In this document: piece after piece, positions 34,516-47,523 of the stretch | How the letters are laid out: each line of letters opens with the position of its first letter | Numbering within the stretch: the first letter of the stretch is position 1 | Assembly: GCA_019925095.2 (NCBI GenBank) | Contig: CM034395.1 | Coordinates: 15,298,213 to 15,362,212, forward strand | DNA: 64,000 nt | Direction of reading: 5' to 3' | Source: Dendrolimus kikuchii | Taxonomy: Eukaryota > Arthropoda > Insecta > Lepidoptera > Lasiocampidae | Position numbers and translations under genes: made by a program | The notes under the pieces: generated by a model | Database searches by the model: none | What the model was told of the DNA's origin: nothing | The model's input: only the letters and a program-made list of their open reading frames with translations

Positions 34516-37300
34516 TAATTTACAATTAGGTAGCTTCCCATTTCTCTGCCCTATTTAGCTCTCGTTTTTCCGGTAGCCAACGCGCGACGCAGCCGCGGCC
34601 GCTCTGTGTATAATTGTAATTTATTTATCACATTACTAGACTGTAAATCTTATGAGATATTACCGGAAAGGTGAGCGGAAAATTTAATTTTGTTTCACAA
34701 AAATAAATACTTAATGATTTAATCCTAATTGCCGGAAAAATTAATCTCGTAGAGAGGAGTCGGGCAGGTTTTTAATAACATGGATTATACTTCTGAAACT
34801 GTCATTCTAAATGTCAACCCTGTAGGTACTGTTCAGTAACCTATTGATCAATAAAGGAAATTTATCTTAAAAATATTGCAAACTTTTGGATCAAAACGAA
34901 AGTCAGAGAAATATCAAAACGATCAGAATAAGGTTTACCAGACAGTGAACTTGTCTTTAAAACTTTTAATTAGATACATAATCTATTTAATTTATGCATA
35001 GCAATATCTGACAAAAATACTCTAAACAATAAGGCTGCTTATTTATTTAAGTTATTAAGATTACAAATTATATTAAATATTGGTCGTTCGTCAACTTTAC
35101 GTAACCCTTTACTATACTAAGTCATGACGTCATGATTTTTTAAGACTTCACTAACGATACACGACTATTTACATTAGTAAAAATAATTTCACCGTTAGAT
35201 ACATCTATGTCGCCCACCCCTAATTTTCAGTTGTTACATAATTTTACTAGATCATTTAGTAGCATATAGACTGCACTTTGGTATATAAATTTCATGTATA
35301 CAGATTACATACATACTCAGTAGTTTCTGATAAAATAATTGCGACCTAGACAGACAAACGGACATGAGTATTAAACTCTGTTTTTACAAAAATGTCTACG
35401 GACAACTAAAAAAATGAGTGGCACGCTTAAATCATTGTTCAGTGTTAATAGAAAAATCAATTTGTAACAATAAGAATTGAGACAAACCGCCTGCAATGAC
35501 AACATAAATAAACAAACAGCTTTCATTCAAAGAATGCAAAAAATTAACTCTTGTTTTGAGGACGTTTGTCACTCTGGCTATTAGTAGAAATCGTCACTTT
35601 TGGACAAACGTAATTAGAGTCATCCGCCCTTAGCCGCGGGGTGTCTGTTACAAGCCAACGATTCCTTATTGTGACAACGTTGGAGGCCTAATAATTAACT
35701 TGTTTTAGAAAACATTTTACTTGTCGGTAAATTTTCTTTTACCTTAATTTATAATCGAATCTTAACATTTAATTAAATTGTCGTAATAATAATTAAGAGT
35801 TATAAACACGTTGTTTATTATTTAATTCTGAACAATGGTTTTTTGATAATGATATTCATATTACATTACTCTTGTTCATACTTCAGTACACATTCTTGGT
35901 GCATGCATATTTCCTTCTTTTGTATAGGGGTATGTATGTAAATCTATCTGTCCTGTCTATGCATTGTCTGGTTTATGTTTAAAGTTAAAAACGTTTTATT
36001 AGTGTAGGTACACTGCACATAATATATACACATCAGTGGCATCGACTTCCCACCAATTCAACTCTCCTCCACATACATAGCCTACCTCTTAAAAACTAGC
36101 GACTAGCGACCAAAAGGTCGAAAGCGGCATGAATTTATTGGTGCTTATGTTGTTTATTCGTGCATATATTATTACTGTAGGTATGACTATCTCTTATCCT
36201 CAGCGGCTTTCCACATGTATTGGATGCAATAGCAATTCATAATCCGATAAACCTTTAATTGTTTAACAAATTATTTTATTTAGAATTTAAGTGTTATTTA
36301 CAATAAATAATTAAGTGTGCTGCAGTTCGCCAGTACGGCGTGCGTATGCTTGTGAATTATTATAGTTTTTTGTTTTTATTTGTTTATTGTGTTGTTGTTC
36401 TCTGATTTTACTCAGTTTTTTATTCATTGTAATGAGTTTTATTTGTTAAAATGGCTTTAATTCATTTGGATGCTGCTGCACTGCCTACTTGAGTAACGGA
36501 GAAACTTCATTTTCTAAATTTAGTTTTGAAAACAAAAAACATTCTTTATTTTTTGGTTCTTTATTGTATATAAAAAGTTACATACAAAATTATAGAAAAG
36601 GCGAGCTTAACCCTAAAAGAGTTTTCTTTAACATGTCGTTATCTTAGGGCGTGCTCTACCAAACATGAATATTAAATACAAGACGCGAAATGGCTTTTTT
36701 TAAATAATTTCATACATCTTTCTACTTTAAGTATACTTGGGTGACAGGTAATTGCAAACTGAATAAAATGTTTGTTATTTTCTGATTCCAATTCAGTTGC
36801 GTGTTCAGTTCGTCTGGTGTGGATTTTGCGCTCGTCTAAAAAGGCTTTTTTCAAAACCACTTTTACCATAATTCAAAGTCACTGTCATCAAATCCTGTCC
36901 TTTTTGTGGGCTGATAGTGGGGCCTTAATTTCTACAACAGCGGTGTAGACGGCGCTTGCAACATACGTTGTGTTTTTTAAGTGGGTTACCTAGCCGAATT
37001 TACACCCCGCGCCACTGAAACATATACAGATGTAATATATACATATAGTAACATTAATACTTAGTAATTTATTAAGCAGACAAAGACACATCATTGATTT
37101 TTCCCAAGCTAAGGAATTTACCCGAGTGTTATGATTATTATTATTAACCCAGACCAGGCAAAACAGACATTCTCCTTACAAAATTGAATCCACCTTTAAC
37201 TGGCCTATGCAATGCAATAAAGTGTTATCTATCTATTAATTTTGGATGCCTCTAAGTATTTGCAAAACTAGGTCGTAATCAATCCAATGCAAGTATAATG
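34516..37300. other. AT-rich DNA, no gene; one GC-richer patch
   Basis: Nothing coding is supported. A patch at about 35570-35690 (containing 'gtaattagagtcatccgc') stands out from the AT-rich surroundings and could be a regulatory sequence. A retroelement tail with 'aataaagtgttatctatc' lies at about 37203-37240. Confidence 0.45.
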
Positions 37301-37313
37301 CAGTTATTTTTTA

Positions 37314-37629
37314 TCCGTGCAGGAACGGAGAAAGAATACAATTTCCTGCGGCCGGGCGGCCTGTCGTAAGAGGCGACCAAACAACCCACAGCCAGGTGGT
37401 AGGGCATTCGCCCGACTGGATGGCTACCACCCCTGGTCTAAAGTATATCACCATAACAACCTTGAGTTGTGTTCCGGCATTAGTGACCAGGTTCCAGTTT
37501 CCCTTAAGAGAGCAGCAGCGCATTTGTAGCACCTTTGCTGTTGCAAATGTCCATAGGCGATGGTAACCGCTTTCCAGCAAGTGGGCCGTCTGCCTGTCTG
37601 CTGAACTCCTGCAATAAAAATAAAAAAAA
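37314..37629 (+). mobile_element. Tail-sharing SINE family, full-length copy
   Basis: It starts TCCGTGCAGGAACGGAGAAA and ends 'gaactcctgcaataaaaat' plus A-run. TGCAGGA at the start is the inverse of TCCTGCA near the end. A 7-bp AGTTATT lies on both sides (37302-37308 and 37629-37635), a possible short target duplication. One or two long frames run through it on both strands in nearly every copy, a by-product of its composition. Confidence 0.8.
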
Positions 37630-38019
37630 GTTATTGCAATTAAAAAATATATATTATTACGATGCGTACATTTCTGGTGGAAAAAAAAGCTATTTATTAC
37701 AAAGCGGATATATCGACATATCGTTTTACGTTCTCTCTGAAGACATAGATGTTTACACTAGTTATTTCAGATACTACGTTGTGAATAGGGTATTTTATTT
37801 TCACTACAAACTGAAAATAGTACTGTGAGGGCGATCACTCTACGTCTATTCGTGAACTAATAACGCTATTTCAGGAGTTCCGATATACCGGGTGTTGGCT
37901 TCAAACTCGATCTACTGCTTAAATTTATATTTGATCGATATATAATTGAAGCTATGTTTTAACTGTTTTAAACAGGACCATTTATTTGATTTTTAATTCA
38001 TAAAGAAAAATTAAAATTA

Positions 38020-38165
38020 ATACATTGGGGGTAGGCTAAATAATAACTTTAACATTATTAATTGACACTTAACATCTTTGTCTTTCGTGATCACGGCTAC
38101 AGAAAAATCCATGGCTCGAAACGTCGAAATGTTAATAAAAATCAAATAAAATGCCGCGTTTTATG
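38020..38165 (-). repeat. GTGATCAC-family repeat
   Basis: 'ggggtaggctaaataa', 'gacacttaacatctttg', 'cgtgatcacggctac' and 'cgaaacgtcgaaatg' are all present in minus orientation; this is the most complete copy. Confidence 0.75.
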
Positions 38166-38607
38166 TGTACTATAGTTGCGAAAAGTTAAGAAAATACTAT
38201 TTGATTAATAATTTTTTGTTTTATCGAAGAATTTATTATGAAGTTTTTATAAATCAATACTTATCCTTCATGACTAAATGGTTAAATGTCTTTTTATGTC
38301 AAATTTGTATAAATCTACTATTTTAAACACATTCTAATCAGCTTGAGGTCAAAACCTAATTTTTGATCGTTTCTTTGTTGGTCCATTTTGGCATAAATAT
38401 GTCCATTTATAAGTGGTAATAGTATTGATATTATTTATATGTAGTATATTTAGTCGATATATAAAATCATAAGTCGCTACACGTTTAGTCTGTAAGTAAT
38501 TCTCGAGAGACTGGTTCGAATTGGGTCTGATGTCCCGAAGGTAAATAAATTAATCTTAACTTATCTAACTTAATAATTATATTTATTTTTATATAGTCAT
38601 ATATATA

Positions 38608-38914
38608 GTCGTGGTAGCGTAATGGCTAGAGCACGCGTCCCAATACTCAAAGGGCGCCGGTTCGATCCTGGCCGGAACGCATGCACCACTTAGGCAGTTT
38701 TCTGACCTAATGTGCATATTGTTACAATTACCACGTGCTAAGAACGGTGAAGGAAAACATCGTGATGCAACCTACACATCGAGATAACCGATGTGTCAAA
38801 CCTGTTAAGCCGCCTTGGACAAGCGTGGCGGTATACTGTCCGTTTCCCCTATAGTGGGAGGGCCGAGCCCAGCAGCGGGACAGTTATGGGCTGTTATTAT
38901 ATATATATATATTA
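38608..38914 (+). mobile_element. tRNA-derived SINE, copy 2 (best preserved)
   Basis: A box GTGGTAGCGTAATGGCTAG and B box GGTTCGATCC lie at tRNA-like spacing in the first 75 bases. A tRNA-unrelated body follows, ending 'gggctgttattata' and a TA-rich tail. A true tRNA is excluded because the acceptor stem does not pair and the same head leads the repeats at 33885 and 48970. Confidence 0.85.
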
Positions 38915-39201
38915 GTTTTTTCTTAATTTATATTAATTAAATTAGTTCTGTTACGATTTCCATATAGAATGAAACTAACTTAAATGCATATATAAGCTAA
39001 CATTTCTAGATTACAAAATTAGATAGGTTCTTGCAGTCAGCGCCCAAGAGGGTATCGTAAAAGTGATATACATGTTGATTGTTTTCGTAATTTGACTACG
39101 GAACCATAAAAGATCATTTGAATTCATTAAATTTAAATGATTTTTTATATCTCTATTTGAATCAATTTTCGTTTTAAAGGTATTTTTTAACCTATACTAC
39201 C

Positions 39202-39517
39202 TTTTTTATTTTTATTGCAGGAGTTCAGCAAACAGGCAGACGGCCCGCTTGATGGAAAGCGGTTACCATCGTCTATCGACATTTGCAACACCAAAGGTGC
39301 TACAAATGCGCTGCTGCTCTCTTAAGGGGATACTGGAACCTGGTCACTAATGCCGGAACACAACACAAGGTTGTTATGACGGCATACTCTAGACCAGGGG
39401 TGGTCGCCATCCAGTCGGGCAAATACCCTACCACCTGGCTGTGGGTTGTTAAGTCGCCTCTTACGACAGGCCGCCCGGCCGCAGGAAATTGTATTCTTTC
39501 TCCGTTCCTGCACGGAT
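39202..39517 (-). mobile_element. Tail-sharing SINE family, full-length copy
   Basis: Complete in minus orientation from the T-run and 'attgcaggagttcagc' to 'ttcctgcacgga', the same 5' end as 37314 and 49662. Close in sequence to 37314-37629. Confidence 0.8.
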
Positions 39518-39746
39518 AAATTCTCCTCATTTTCTTTTATCTTTCCACTTCATTCTTCAAAAGTTAGAGGGGCATATTATACCGTTTCGAAAGCTAATGT
39601 GTATACATAAATCTACTAAGATAAATAAAAAGTAATTAAATAATATTATCAACCTGATTGTTCGAGATTTGACCAATGTTACTGTACACTACGTATATTA
39701 AAAAAATAAGTTCAATCCTCAGTTGAGCGACGCTGACGTGGCCGTT

Positions 39747-39850
39747 AAGCATACATACATACATACATAACTTCACGCCAGTTCCCTTGCGGGGTAGGCA
39801 CGAACAACAGAGCGCCATTTAGGCCCATTCTTACACACCTCACTTGCCGT
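39747..39850 (-). mobile_element. SINE-like 3' end with (CATA)n
   Basis: Reverse-oriented partner of 31503-31605: CATACATA repeats, then 'acttcacgccagttccc', 'cgaacaacagagcgcc'. Confidence 0.65.
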
Positions 39851-40026
39851 TAAGCAGCAGAAACTATATCTTACTATTCACTTACTTGCTTACTTCTATG
39901 GAGCTTATGTTAAATTTTAAGCGATATTAAGGCAAATGAACGCTCGGTAAGTTATAGGAACCGGAACTAAATATAAAAAAAATATAATATTTTCTTAAGT
40001 TTTCGCGACTTGTATACATAATAAAA

Positions 40027-40148
40027 CTACGTTTTAACGGTTTTAAGCGCGGTAATTTTATTTGATTTTGGTTTTTCCGACGTTTCGGCCACTTTTCAGT
40101 GGCCGTGATCACGGAAGACAAAGATGTCGAAAGACATCTTTGTCTTCG
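40027..40148 (+). repeat. GTGATCAC-family repeat with a foldback end
   Basis: The family sequence runs to 'gaagacaaagatgtc' (40114-40128), then the loop GAAA, then its exact reverse complement (40133-40147). Only this copy has the 15-bp perfect foldback. Confidence 0.75.
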
Positions 40149-41128
40149 TAGTTTTATTATTTATTATAAAAAAAAACTCTCAGCTGTACGTATAATCCCC
40201 CCTCCATCTACTATTTCGGCATTTAAGTACACAGTATGTAGCGACATTTAGATTACATATTCCTACTAAATATCAATTTGGACCCAGTAGTTCCTTAGAT
40301 AATGGACTGTGATATACAAAGACAGATGTACAGACATACATAATGAAAACACGAGGGTTATGTTTTGAGCTAAAATATTTACGGAATCCTATAAAGGTTA
40401 ACCATCACTATATTCCAAGGAAAGGTAATATATGCGAATGATCTGGAAATGACTTCACTTATCTGATGATAACAGGTAGCGCATTCCAAAGACATAGCCT
40501 GGACAGTAAATCAGTTGTTGAAGGGTCCAGTAGTATTTGTAGGCGTTAGATAACAATTGCTATTAATTTATTTAAGTTATACAAATGTATTTATAAAGAT
40601 ACAAACAACGTGATATACTGCGTTGTTATGAGGCAAAGAATACTTGAAGCTTACAAATGGGACGTGCGAAGCCCGATGTAGCTGCTGGTACCGTTAGGGC
40701 GCCTTTTGTCGACCAAGCAAAAAAGCCTTTATAGAAATCCGCCGCCACCCCCGTCCAGCAAAAAACATAAAACAGAAAGAAAGAACCTCAAATTAGGGAA
40801 TCGGGATCGGAATGTTGCACCCGTAACGTATAGACGGGCATTTATATTAAAATCGCTAAATTATAGTTCACGGCGCCTTGACGAGACCCTTCTGTCCTTG
40901 TATCATCGGCGACCATAGCTAATGTATACATATTACATCTCCATGCGTATATAACTGTAGCTGAGTGAAATCAAATTTTAAAACACAAGTGTTCTGATGA
41001 TATCATTTTATCTTGATATAGAACTGACAGAAAGAAAAAGTCTTAGTAAGTATGAAAAAATATCTGAAATCCTTACAAATTCAAAGCTAGAGTGGTAAGA
41101 AGTGATAAATCCTTAAACAGTAACGATT

Positions 41129-41248
41129 TTATTCATAGAGAGTTAAAGTAAGTTTGAACGCCTCTTTAAGAACCATAAAGAAGGGTGAACCCTTCTTTAT
41201 GGTTCTTAAAGAGGCGTTCAAACTTACTTAATCTAACTCTATGAATAA
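41129..41248. repeat. 120-bp near-perfect palindrome
   Basis: The left arm (41129-41186) and the right arm (41189-41248) are reverse complements around a 2-base centre (GA). The inner 41 bp (41146-41186 against 41189-41229) match perfectly; the outer part has a 2-base length difference and one or two mismatches. There is no frame across it and no other copy in the window. Confidence 0.9.
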
Positions 41249-42203
41249 GACTGTAAGTAAACACACGTACCCATTCTTATATTTAGAATACCCCTGAAAT
41301 TATGATAATTCGGCAAAATTTATTTTTGTTATTTTTGACATTTTCACGAAAATGCTTATTTCAAAATTCATAGGTTACTGGCATAATAGGATAGTTGACA
41401 GCCAATTTAACAGTCTTTTTAATTTTGAATGAGTCTAGCGAGTTATGACGTCATACTTCTGACTAATCTAATTCATTAATCATTAAAAAGTAAATTAAGA
41501 ATGTTAAAAACCATCCTAATATTTAAACGCAGTTTCAGTTATTGATTGATTTTTAATGTATTCTAAAATTCATCATGTTAGTTCAAACTCTTTTCTGTAA
41601 CTGCTGCTGATGTTGATAAGTTGTAATAAAATCATTAGTTCTATCTACCCTCGAACAATTTAAATTAATCATTTATTTTAAAATTATTTATTCGCATGAT
41701 AATAATAATTATCTGCTCTATAAAGGCCTCAACTAATTTATATTAAGATATAAAGTTTTATTTTATTTCGTAGATCCTATGAAATCTTTGCTTACCGGTG
41801 TAATGAGGGCACAACTTTCGTAACCAGCGTGGGAAGATACGACATTGGAATAAAAAGTACAATGCGACCGATACTGGTTCCGTATATTCTAAGATTTTGT
41901 AATGTGGCCATTAAAAAAACTTTTACCTGCTGTTAAACAGCGGAAAGGGCCGATGCCACGTGCGACGACCGCCTGCGAGTCCCTGCGACCCAACTGCCTG
42001 GTGTTACCAAGTTTTTGTGTTCTCCACCCCAATTCATTGTCTCCACAGTACACTTGTAAAATCAGGTACTGACAGACAAATAGATATATTGCTCTCTAGA
42101 CAACTAATAGCTAGCAACCTAGTCGCTAGTTAATTATGATTTCATTATACGGATCTAGAAACAGTAGATATTATCGCTGTTAGCAATGCTGATTTTGCAG
42201 TAA

Positions 42204-42471
<268 letters not shown>

Positions 42472-43702
42472 TATCATAATATAAGGAAGCGTAATATGCG
42501 GTATTAACAGACGTGATAAACTTACCTTAAACAAAATGAGGTGTAAAATGAGACATCATTTGTCTAACGTTTTTAGTAACCACTTTCAATCCATCTAAGC
42601 TGTAAAAGCCAAAAAACCTTATTTAAGTTAACAAAAACAAAACTTTAACCATTGATGAAGTATAACATTTATTTGTCTTCCAGCAATCAAGAGTCACCCA
42701 GACGACTGGCCTTCCACTGAGTCGTCGGCAACTATTATTACAGTGCCTTACAGCTGTATTTGCCTCCTGTATACGATACACTTGTATAATCAAGTATTGA
42801 CAGGCAATTAGGTAGGTGTAACTTTTTACAATTACTATTAACTGTGATTTGGTTGTATTCAAAACTATTATCAACTTGTTAAGACCACTGCGGGAAGTTT
42901 CTTGTTGTACTTACCGGATACTCTGTGTCGTTTGTCTTGTATTAAGAGGTATAAACTAGAATATCTGAGATGGCACTTACTCATTGTCTTAAAGTGCCTG
43001 AATATTTAAATTAGTTACAATGTATTTAAAATTATTACGGAGTGAATAACTGAGAATATTCTCTTCTTCTTCTATTCGTATATTTATAGCATTACCGATG
43101 GTTACATTCACACAACTTTTGGATTACCCTTTGAACAAGTACATTAACAATCTGCCCGTAAAACTTCGAGTAAAAATTTTGTTGCGATTCATTTTGTCAC
43201 TTGTCAGTTGAAGTTTTTCCACTTGTCCGTTGCGATTCGTTTTTCTACTTATCCGTTGCCATTAGTTTTTCCACTTGTCCGCTGCGATTCGTTTTTTCAC
43301 TTGTCCGCTGAAATTTTACTTCTAATATGTGTCCCAGAACACATTTCGATTTTTCGCAGGTTTACTGCAAATTATGAATTGGTTAAATTAGGTACATTTT
43401 AATGAATGCATTTTTTATTTAAACATATTTTATTTTATCAAACAAAAAACTGAATTCGATCCAGAACCAAAAAAACATCCATGGTCTACTCTAAAATTAT
43501 TTATTAATATTTTTTTACACAGACTACAAATAGAGGCAGTGATGCCCAGCCACGTGGAGAGCAGAGGTATTATAGTTCGATGCAAACTTAAGTTTGCCTC
43601 CATTAATGGCGGCTCGGAACATCGCACTTTCCGATGCGCAGAACACAGTTTTAGGTATTAGAGGGACGAGGTCGTCGGAGGACAAGGTAAATCCTCGCTC
43701 GC

Positions 43703-45498
43703 GCGGCCAGCTGCGGGAAATGTTCGAAGCCTGTATTCGCGCAGGTCGGTTCCCGTCGCAATGGAAGGAGGGGCGTTTGTGCCTGATTCCCAAGGAAGGT
43801 CGGCCTCCCAACGATCCGTCCGCCTTCAGGCCCATAGTGCTGCTGAACGAGGTCGCTAAGGTCTTCGAAAAGATCTTGGCGGAGCGGCTCGTGAAGCATC
43901 TCGACACTGTGGAGTCGGGGCTTTCAGAAACGCAGTTCGGGTTTCGGCGGCGGCGCTCCACGATGGACGCCTTCGAGACGCTGCGAACGTTGATGGACAA
44001 AGCCGTCCAAGCGAAGGATGTCGTTCTTGCGGTGTCGCTAGACATAGCGAACGCCTTTAACATCCTCCCTCATGAGACGATCAGGGAGGGGCTCCGCGCG
44101 CATGGAGTCCCCCCGTACCTCACGAGGCTGTTGGGCGCGTACCTGCAGGATCGACATATCCTTTGGAAGGGCGGTGTGTCCGGTAATCCCGTGCTAGGCC
44201 GGCGACGCGTCGCGTGCGGCGTTCCACAGGGGTCGGTCCTCGGGCCGATTCTTTGGAACGTAGGTTATGACTAGATCCTTCAGGTTCCGGTCCTGCCCGG
44301 GGTAGGGCTGATCTGCTTTGCGGACGACACCCTACTCACGGCACGTGCTGCGTCATTTGCGGAATCCGTGGACGTCGCCAACGCCGGGTTGGCGATTGTC
44401 GTAGATCGAATAGCTAGGCTGGGCTTGAGGGTCTCTCCCGCGAAAACAGAGGCCATAATGTTCCATAGGAAATTTCGCAATCCCCCCGCGGACTTGACCG
44501 TTTCGGTTCAAGGGGTGGCCATTAGAGTAAGGCCCCAGATAAAATATCTGGGGCTAGTTCTCGATGGGAAATGGCTGTTCAAAGCGCACTTTGAGCAGCT
44601 AGTTCCCAAACTCGTCAAATCCGCGGGCGCACTCTCGAGGCTGCTTCCCAACGTGGGGGGCCCGGGGGGTGCGGCGCGGAAACTCTACTCTGGCATCCTG
44701 AGGAGTATGGCGCTGTACGGTGCACCCGTCTGGTCCACTGCACTTCACCGCCACAACAGAACCCTGCTGCACCGGGCGCAGCAGGTTCTGGCCGTGAGGA
44801 CCATACGGGGGTATCGCACAGTGTCGCGGACGGCGGCCACCCTCCTGGCAGGCGATCCGCCCTGGCATCTCCAGGCGAACGTCCTGACAGAGGTGCGTCG
44901 CACCCAGCAGGATACCCTAGCTAGAGGCCTGACCTTCTGTCAGGTCGAAATCGAGGCGATCAGGAAGCAGGAAACCGCCTCCATGATCGCCGTCTGGTCT
45001 CAGGAGCTCGACAACCCTGCGGCCTATGGCGGCTACACGGTGGATGCAATCAGGCCACAGCTGACGGAATGGGTCAACTGCACCAGCGGCACCCTGACCT
45101 TCAGGACGACGCAGATACTTACCGGACACGGATGTTTCGATAAGTATCTGTATCGCATTGTGGGCTGCTTGCCTTCCCCGGACTGCCGCCAGTGCGGCGC
45201 GCCCGACACGGCGTTACACACGCTAATCGAGTGCGCCGCATGGGCGCCGCAGCGTTTCGAACTTGAGACGCATGTAGGTCCGGTCGATTCGCTCTGCGAC
45301 TTGGTCAAGGCCATGCTGCAGAGCGGCGACAACTGGGGGGCTGCGGTTACTTTTTGTGAGACAGTAATGTCACTCAAGGAGGCCGCAGAACGCGATAGGG
45401 ATAGGAGTCCTGCAGCGCGTGCTAATGCGTCTTCTCGAGGTCGCCGGCCATCAGCTGGCACCCAGAGAGGCAGGTACGCGCATTACTTCCCTCCCTGA
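43703..45498 (+). pseudogene. R1-clade LINE ORF2 (reverse transcriptase), one nonsense codon
   Basis: The protein is 5'-truncated and starts in the RT domain ('FPSQWKEGRLCLIPKEGRP', 'FRPIVLLNEVAKVFEKIL', 'VSLDIANAFNILPHETI', 'CGVPQGSVLGPILWNVGYD'). A TAG at 44272-44274 interrupts it. The same frame continues with ICFADDTLLTA (catalytic FADD, 44317-44328), the thumb region and the C-terminal finger CRQCGAPDTALHTLIEC, and stops at 45498. The position is Trp in many R1 proteins, so TGG to TAG is the likely change. The apparent ATG at 43594 belongs to flanking element DNA. The enzyme would nick DNA and copy its own RNA; the endonuclease half is missing, so this copy is dead. Confidence 0.85.
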
Positions 45499-45720
45499 GT
45501 TAGGTTCCGTTTACCGCGGGGGGCCTTTAGCTTGCTAGGAGAGCAAAGGACCTTCTACCCCCGCACAACGAAGTGGGGTGTGTTCTCCCAGGACACACTC
45601 CAGGCACTTTATTGCGCTGGATCGACTGGGCGTAACTATGTTCTAAATCTCAGCCTTTCCAACACAAACAAAAGCGCAGGGTCGACAGGGAGGAGGGGGT
45701 TTTTAGTGGGTATTGGGGTT
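45499..45720 (+). other. R1 LINE 3' UTR (partial)
   Basis: 'ggagagcaaaggaccttct', 'cgaagtggggtg', 'gactgggcgtaactatg' correspond to the 3' UTR of the R1 copies at 11800-12000 and (minus) 60628-60950, about two-thirds similar. The usual A-tailed end is not found, so the boundary is approximate. Confidence 0.6.
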
Positions 45721-47523
45721 GCTCGCTCGTGTAGCAACGCTCGGAGTCTTCCACACTATTCTGCGACGTCGATCGCGGACGGAGCACTGCCAAGAGTAAT
45801 TGTGAATCTAAACCATCCGGGAACCCACTCATCCCTCCTGCGTGATCTTTGCTGGATGAGAGGTGACATCGGTAGACATCTAGCGGGAATAACTGATCGA
45901 TTGATAGTTAAAATAAAAAAATCGCGATGGGAAAATAGGGGTTGATAGTAGAGACGTGAAAAATTAAGAGTAATAAGTATACATTTTTTTATTCTAAGTC
46001 ATGACAAAATAAGATTAAAAATCTTGCCAAAAAAATTTAAGTTTATAATTAACAAATAAAAAATAGGGGTTGATCGTAGATGGGTGAAAATTTAGGGTTG
46101 TATGTATTTTTAATGCTTTATCCTAAAAAATAAAAAAAAATATAACAATTTAAAAAATTAGGGGTGGACCACCCTTAAAATTTAGGGGGATGAAAAATAG
46201 ATGTTGTCCGATTCTCAGACCTACCCAATATGCACACAAAATTTCATGAGAATCGTTCAAGCCGTTTCGGAGGAGTATGGGAACGAACATTTGTGACATG
46301 AAAATTGTATATATAAAAGAATATATGAATATTTATACTAATATTAGAAAGAGAAAAGATTATATTGTTTGTTTGCATTGAAGAGACTCCGAAACTACTG
46401 AACCGATTTAAAAAATTCTTTCACTGTTGGCAAGCTACACTATCCCCGAGTGACATAGGCTATATTATATTTACAAAAAAATTAGGGATCCTTACCAAAA
46501 CTGCAATAATGTAACCCAAAGTGTAAAAAAAATACCTAAAATCGCGTGCGCTGCGAAAACTATTCAAGATAGAATAAAATAATGTACTACGACTTTGCAG
46601 AACACATCATTATTTGTAAAAAGTGTCGCGACAGCATATGTCTACCTATTATAGTTATGCCATAATAAGCGATTTTTTTAGTTTAAAATTTTATTAAAAT
46701 GCCGCCCCTAGAAAAAGCTCTTTATTTTTATCTTGGTATTCATCCTTATCAAAATAAATTACTTCGTATTCAAGACTGCTTCAATAGCTTTATACAAGTT
46801 TTAAAATTATTCAATTCAGACATTCCATTCGAAAGATATCACTAGTTTAAAAATGTAAGTATTAGAACACACGGCCGTGACGCTTTTTCGTGACAGAAAA
46901 ATCGTAAGACCCCGTCTATATAGAAGTTTCACTTCAAAAATCAACGGTTGTTACACTGGCTAGAACTCAAAAACGGCTTGAAGATTTTTTTTTTAAGGCA
47001 AGACAACGTCTGCCGGTCCCACTAGTTACTTACTAAAAAATTAAATCGATGTGCTAGAAAATAAATAGATATTGATTCCAAAAACAAAATACGACTAAAT
47101 TACCTATGGTAGAGTCAGATTAATGTCTGAGAATGGCCGTTGCCAATTCTATTTAACAATAGCATAACAAAGAAAAATATCTCGAAGCATAGATAGTAGT
47201 ACAAAATATATGTAATAGCAGAAGCTTCAGGTAGTACAAAGTTTTGGAACGGACGTATTGATACCCTTATAGATGTCAGGAGTGTAATACTCATAGGGGA
47301 CAAAACATTTGTACCTCTCCTACATTTCAATACAAAAGTGTGATAGAGACTTTTTACAGCATTTTAGTGACCAATTTGTGGTGTCTAGCTTAGTAGACTT
47401 TGAGTTAAGTTGGTTTACTGCTTGATTAGCTAGTTATCGGTGTCGGATGGCCTTTTGTGTAATTTTGCACCTACTCAATGGTCATGGCGAAGTAGTATTT
47501 AAGCCTGAATAGGTAATCACGTG

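Larger units (their letters stand above)
43130..46950 (+). mobile_element. Composite foldback-like element, copy B, with R1 LINE inside
   Basis: The order is minisatellite (43195-43315), a block with 'gatgcccagccacgtgga' shared with 60170-60340, R1 LINE (from about 43703), unrelated repeat DNA (45800-46310, including 'ataggggttgat' text typical of another lepidopteran repeat), and the Helitron-like conserved end (46332-46945) finishing 'tctatatagaagtttcac'. The left inverted arm present in copies A and C is missing here. Confidence 0.6.

Noticed and set aside
34297..34518. 73-codon frame over a GC-rich segment
   Set aside because: No recognisable domain; the composition and G-runs explain the lack of stops.
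37311..37580. Conserved 89-codon frame repeated in many places as a protein family
   Set aside because: It lies in the SINE module; copies have random frameshifts and frames on both strands, with no sign of selection on protein.
38608..38683. tRNA gene
   Set aside because: A and B boxes are present but the acceptor stem does not pair and the same head leads a 300-bp repeat in three places, so it is a SINE.
43594..43702. N-terminal part of the R1 reading frame starting at ATG 43594
   Set aside because: The same sequence occurs at 60223-60330 without any LINE, so these codons belong to the host element and are fused by chance.
43704..45720. The R1 in copy B and the R1 in copy A as one shared ancestral insertion
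   Set aside because: Both touch the target text 'atcctcgctcgc', but their 3' UTRs differ by about a third, so they are different subfamilies and probably separate insertions.
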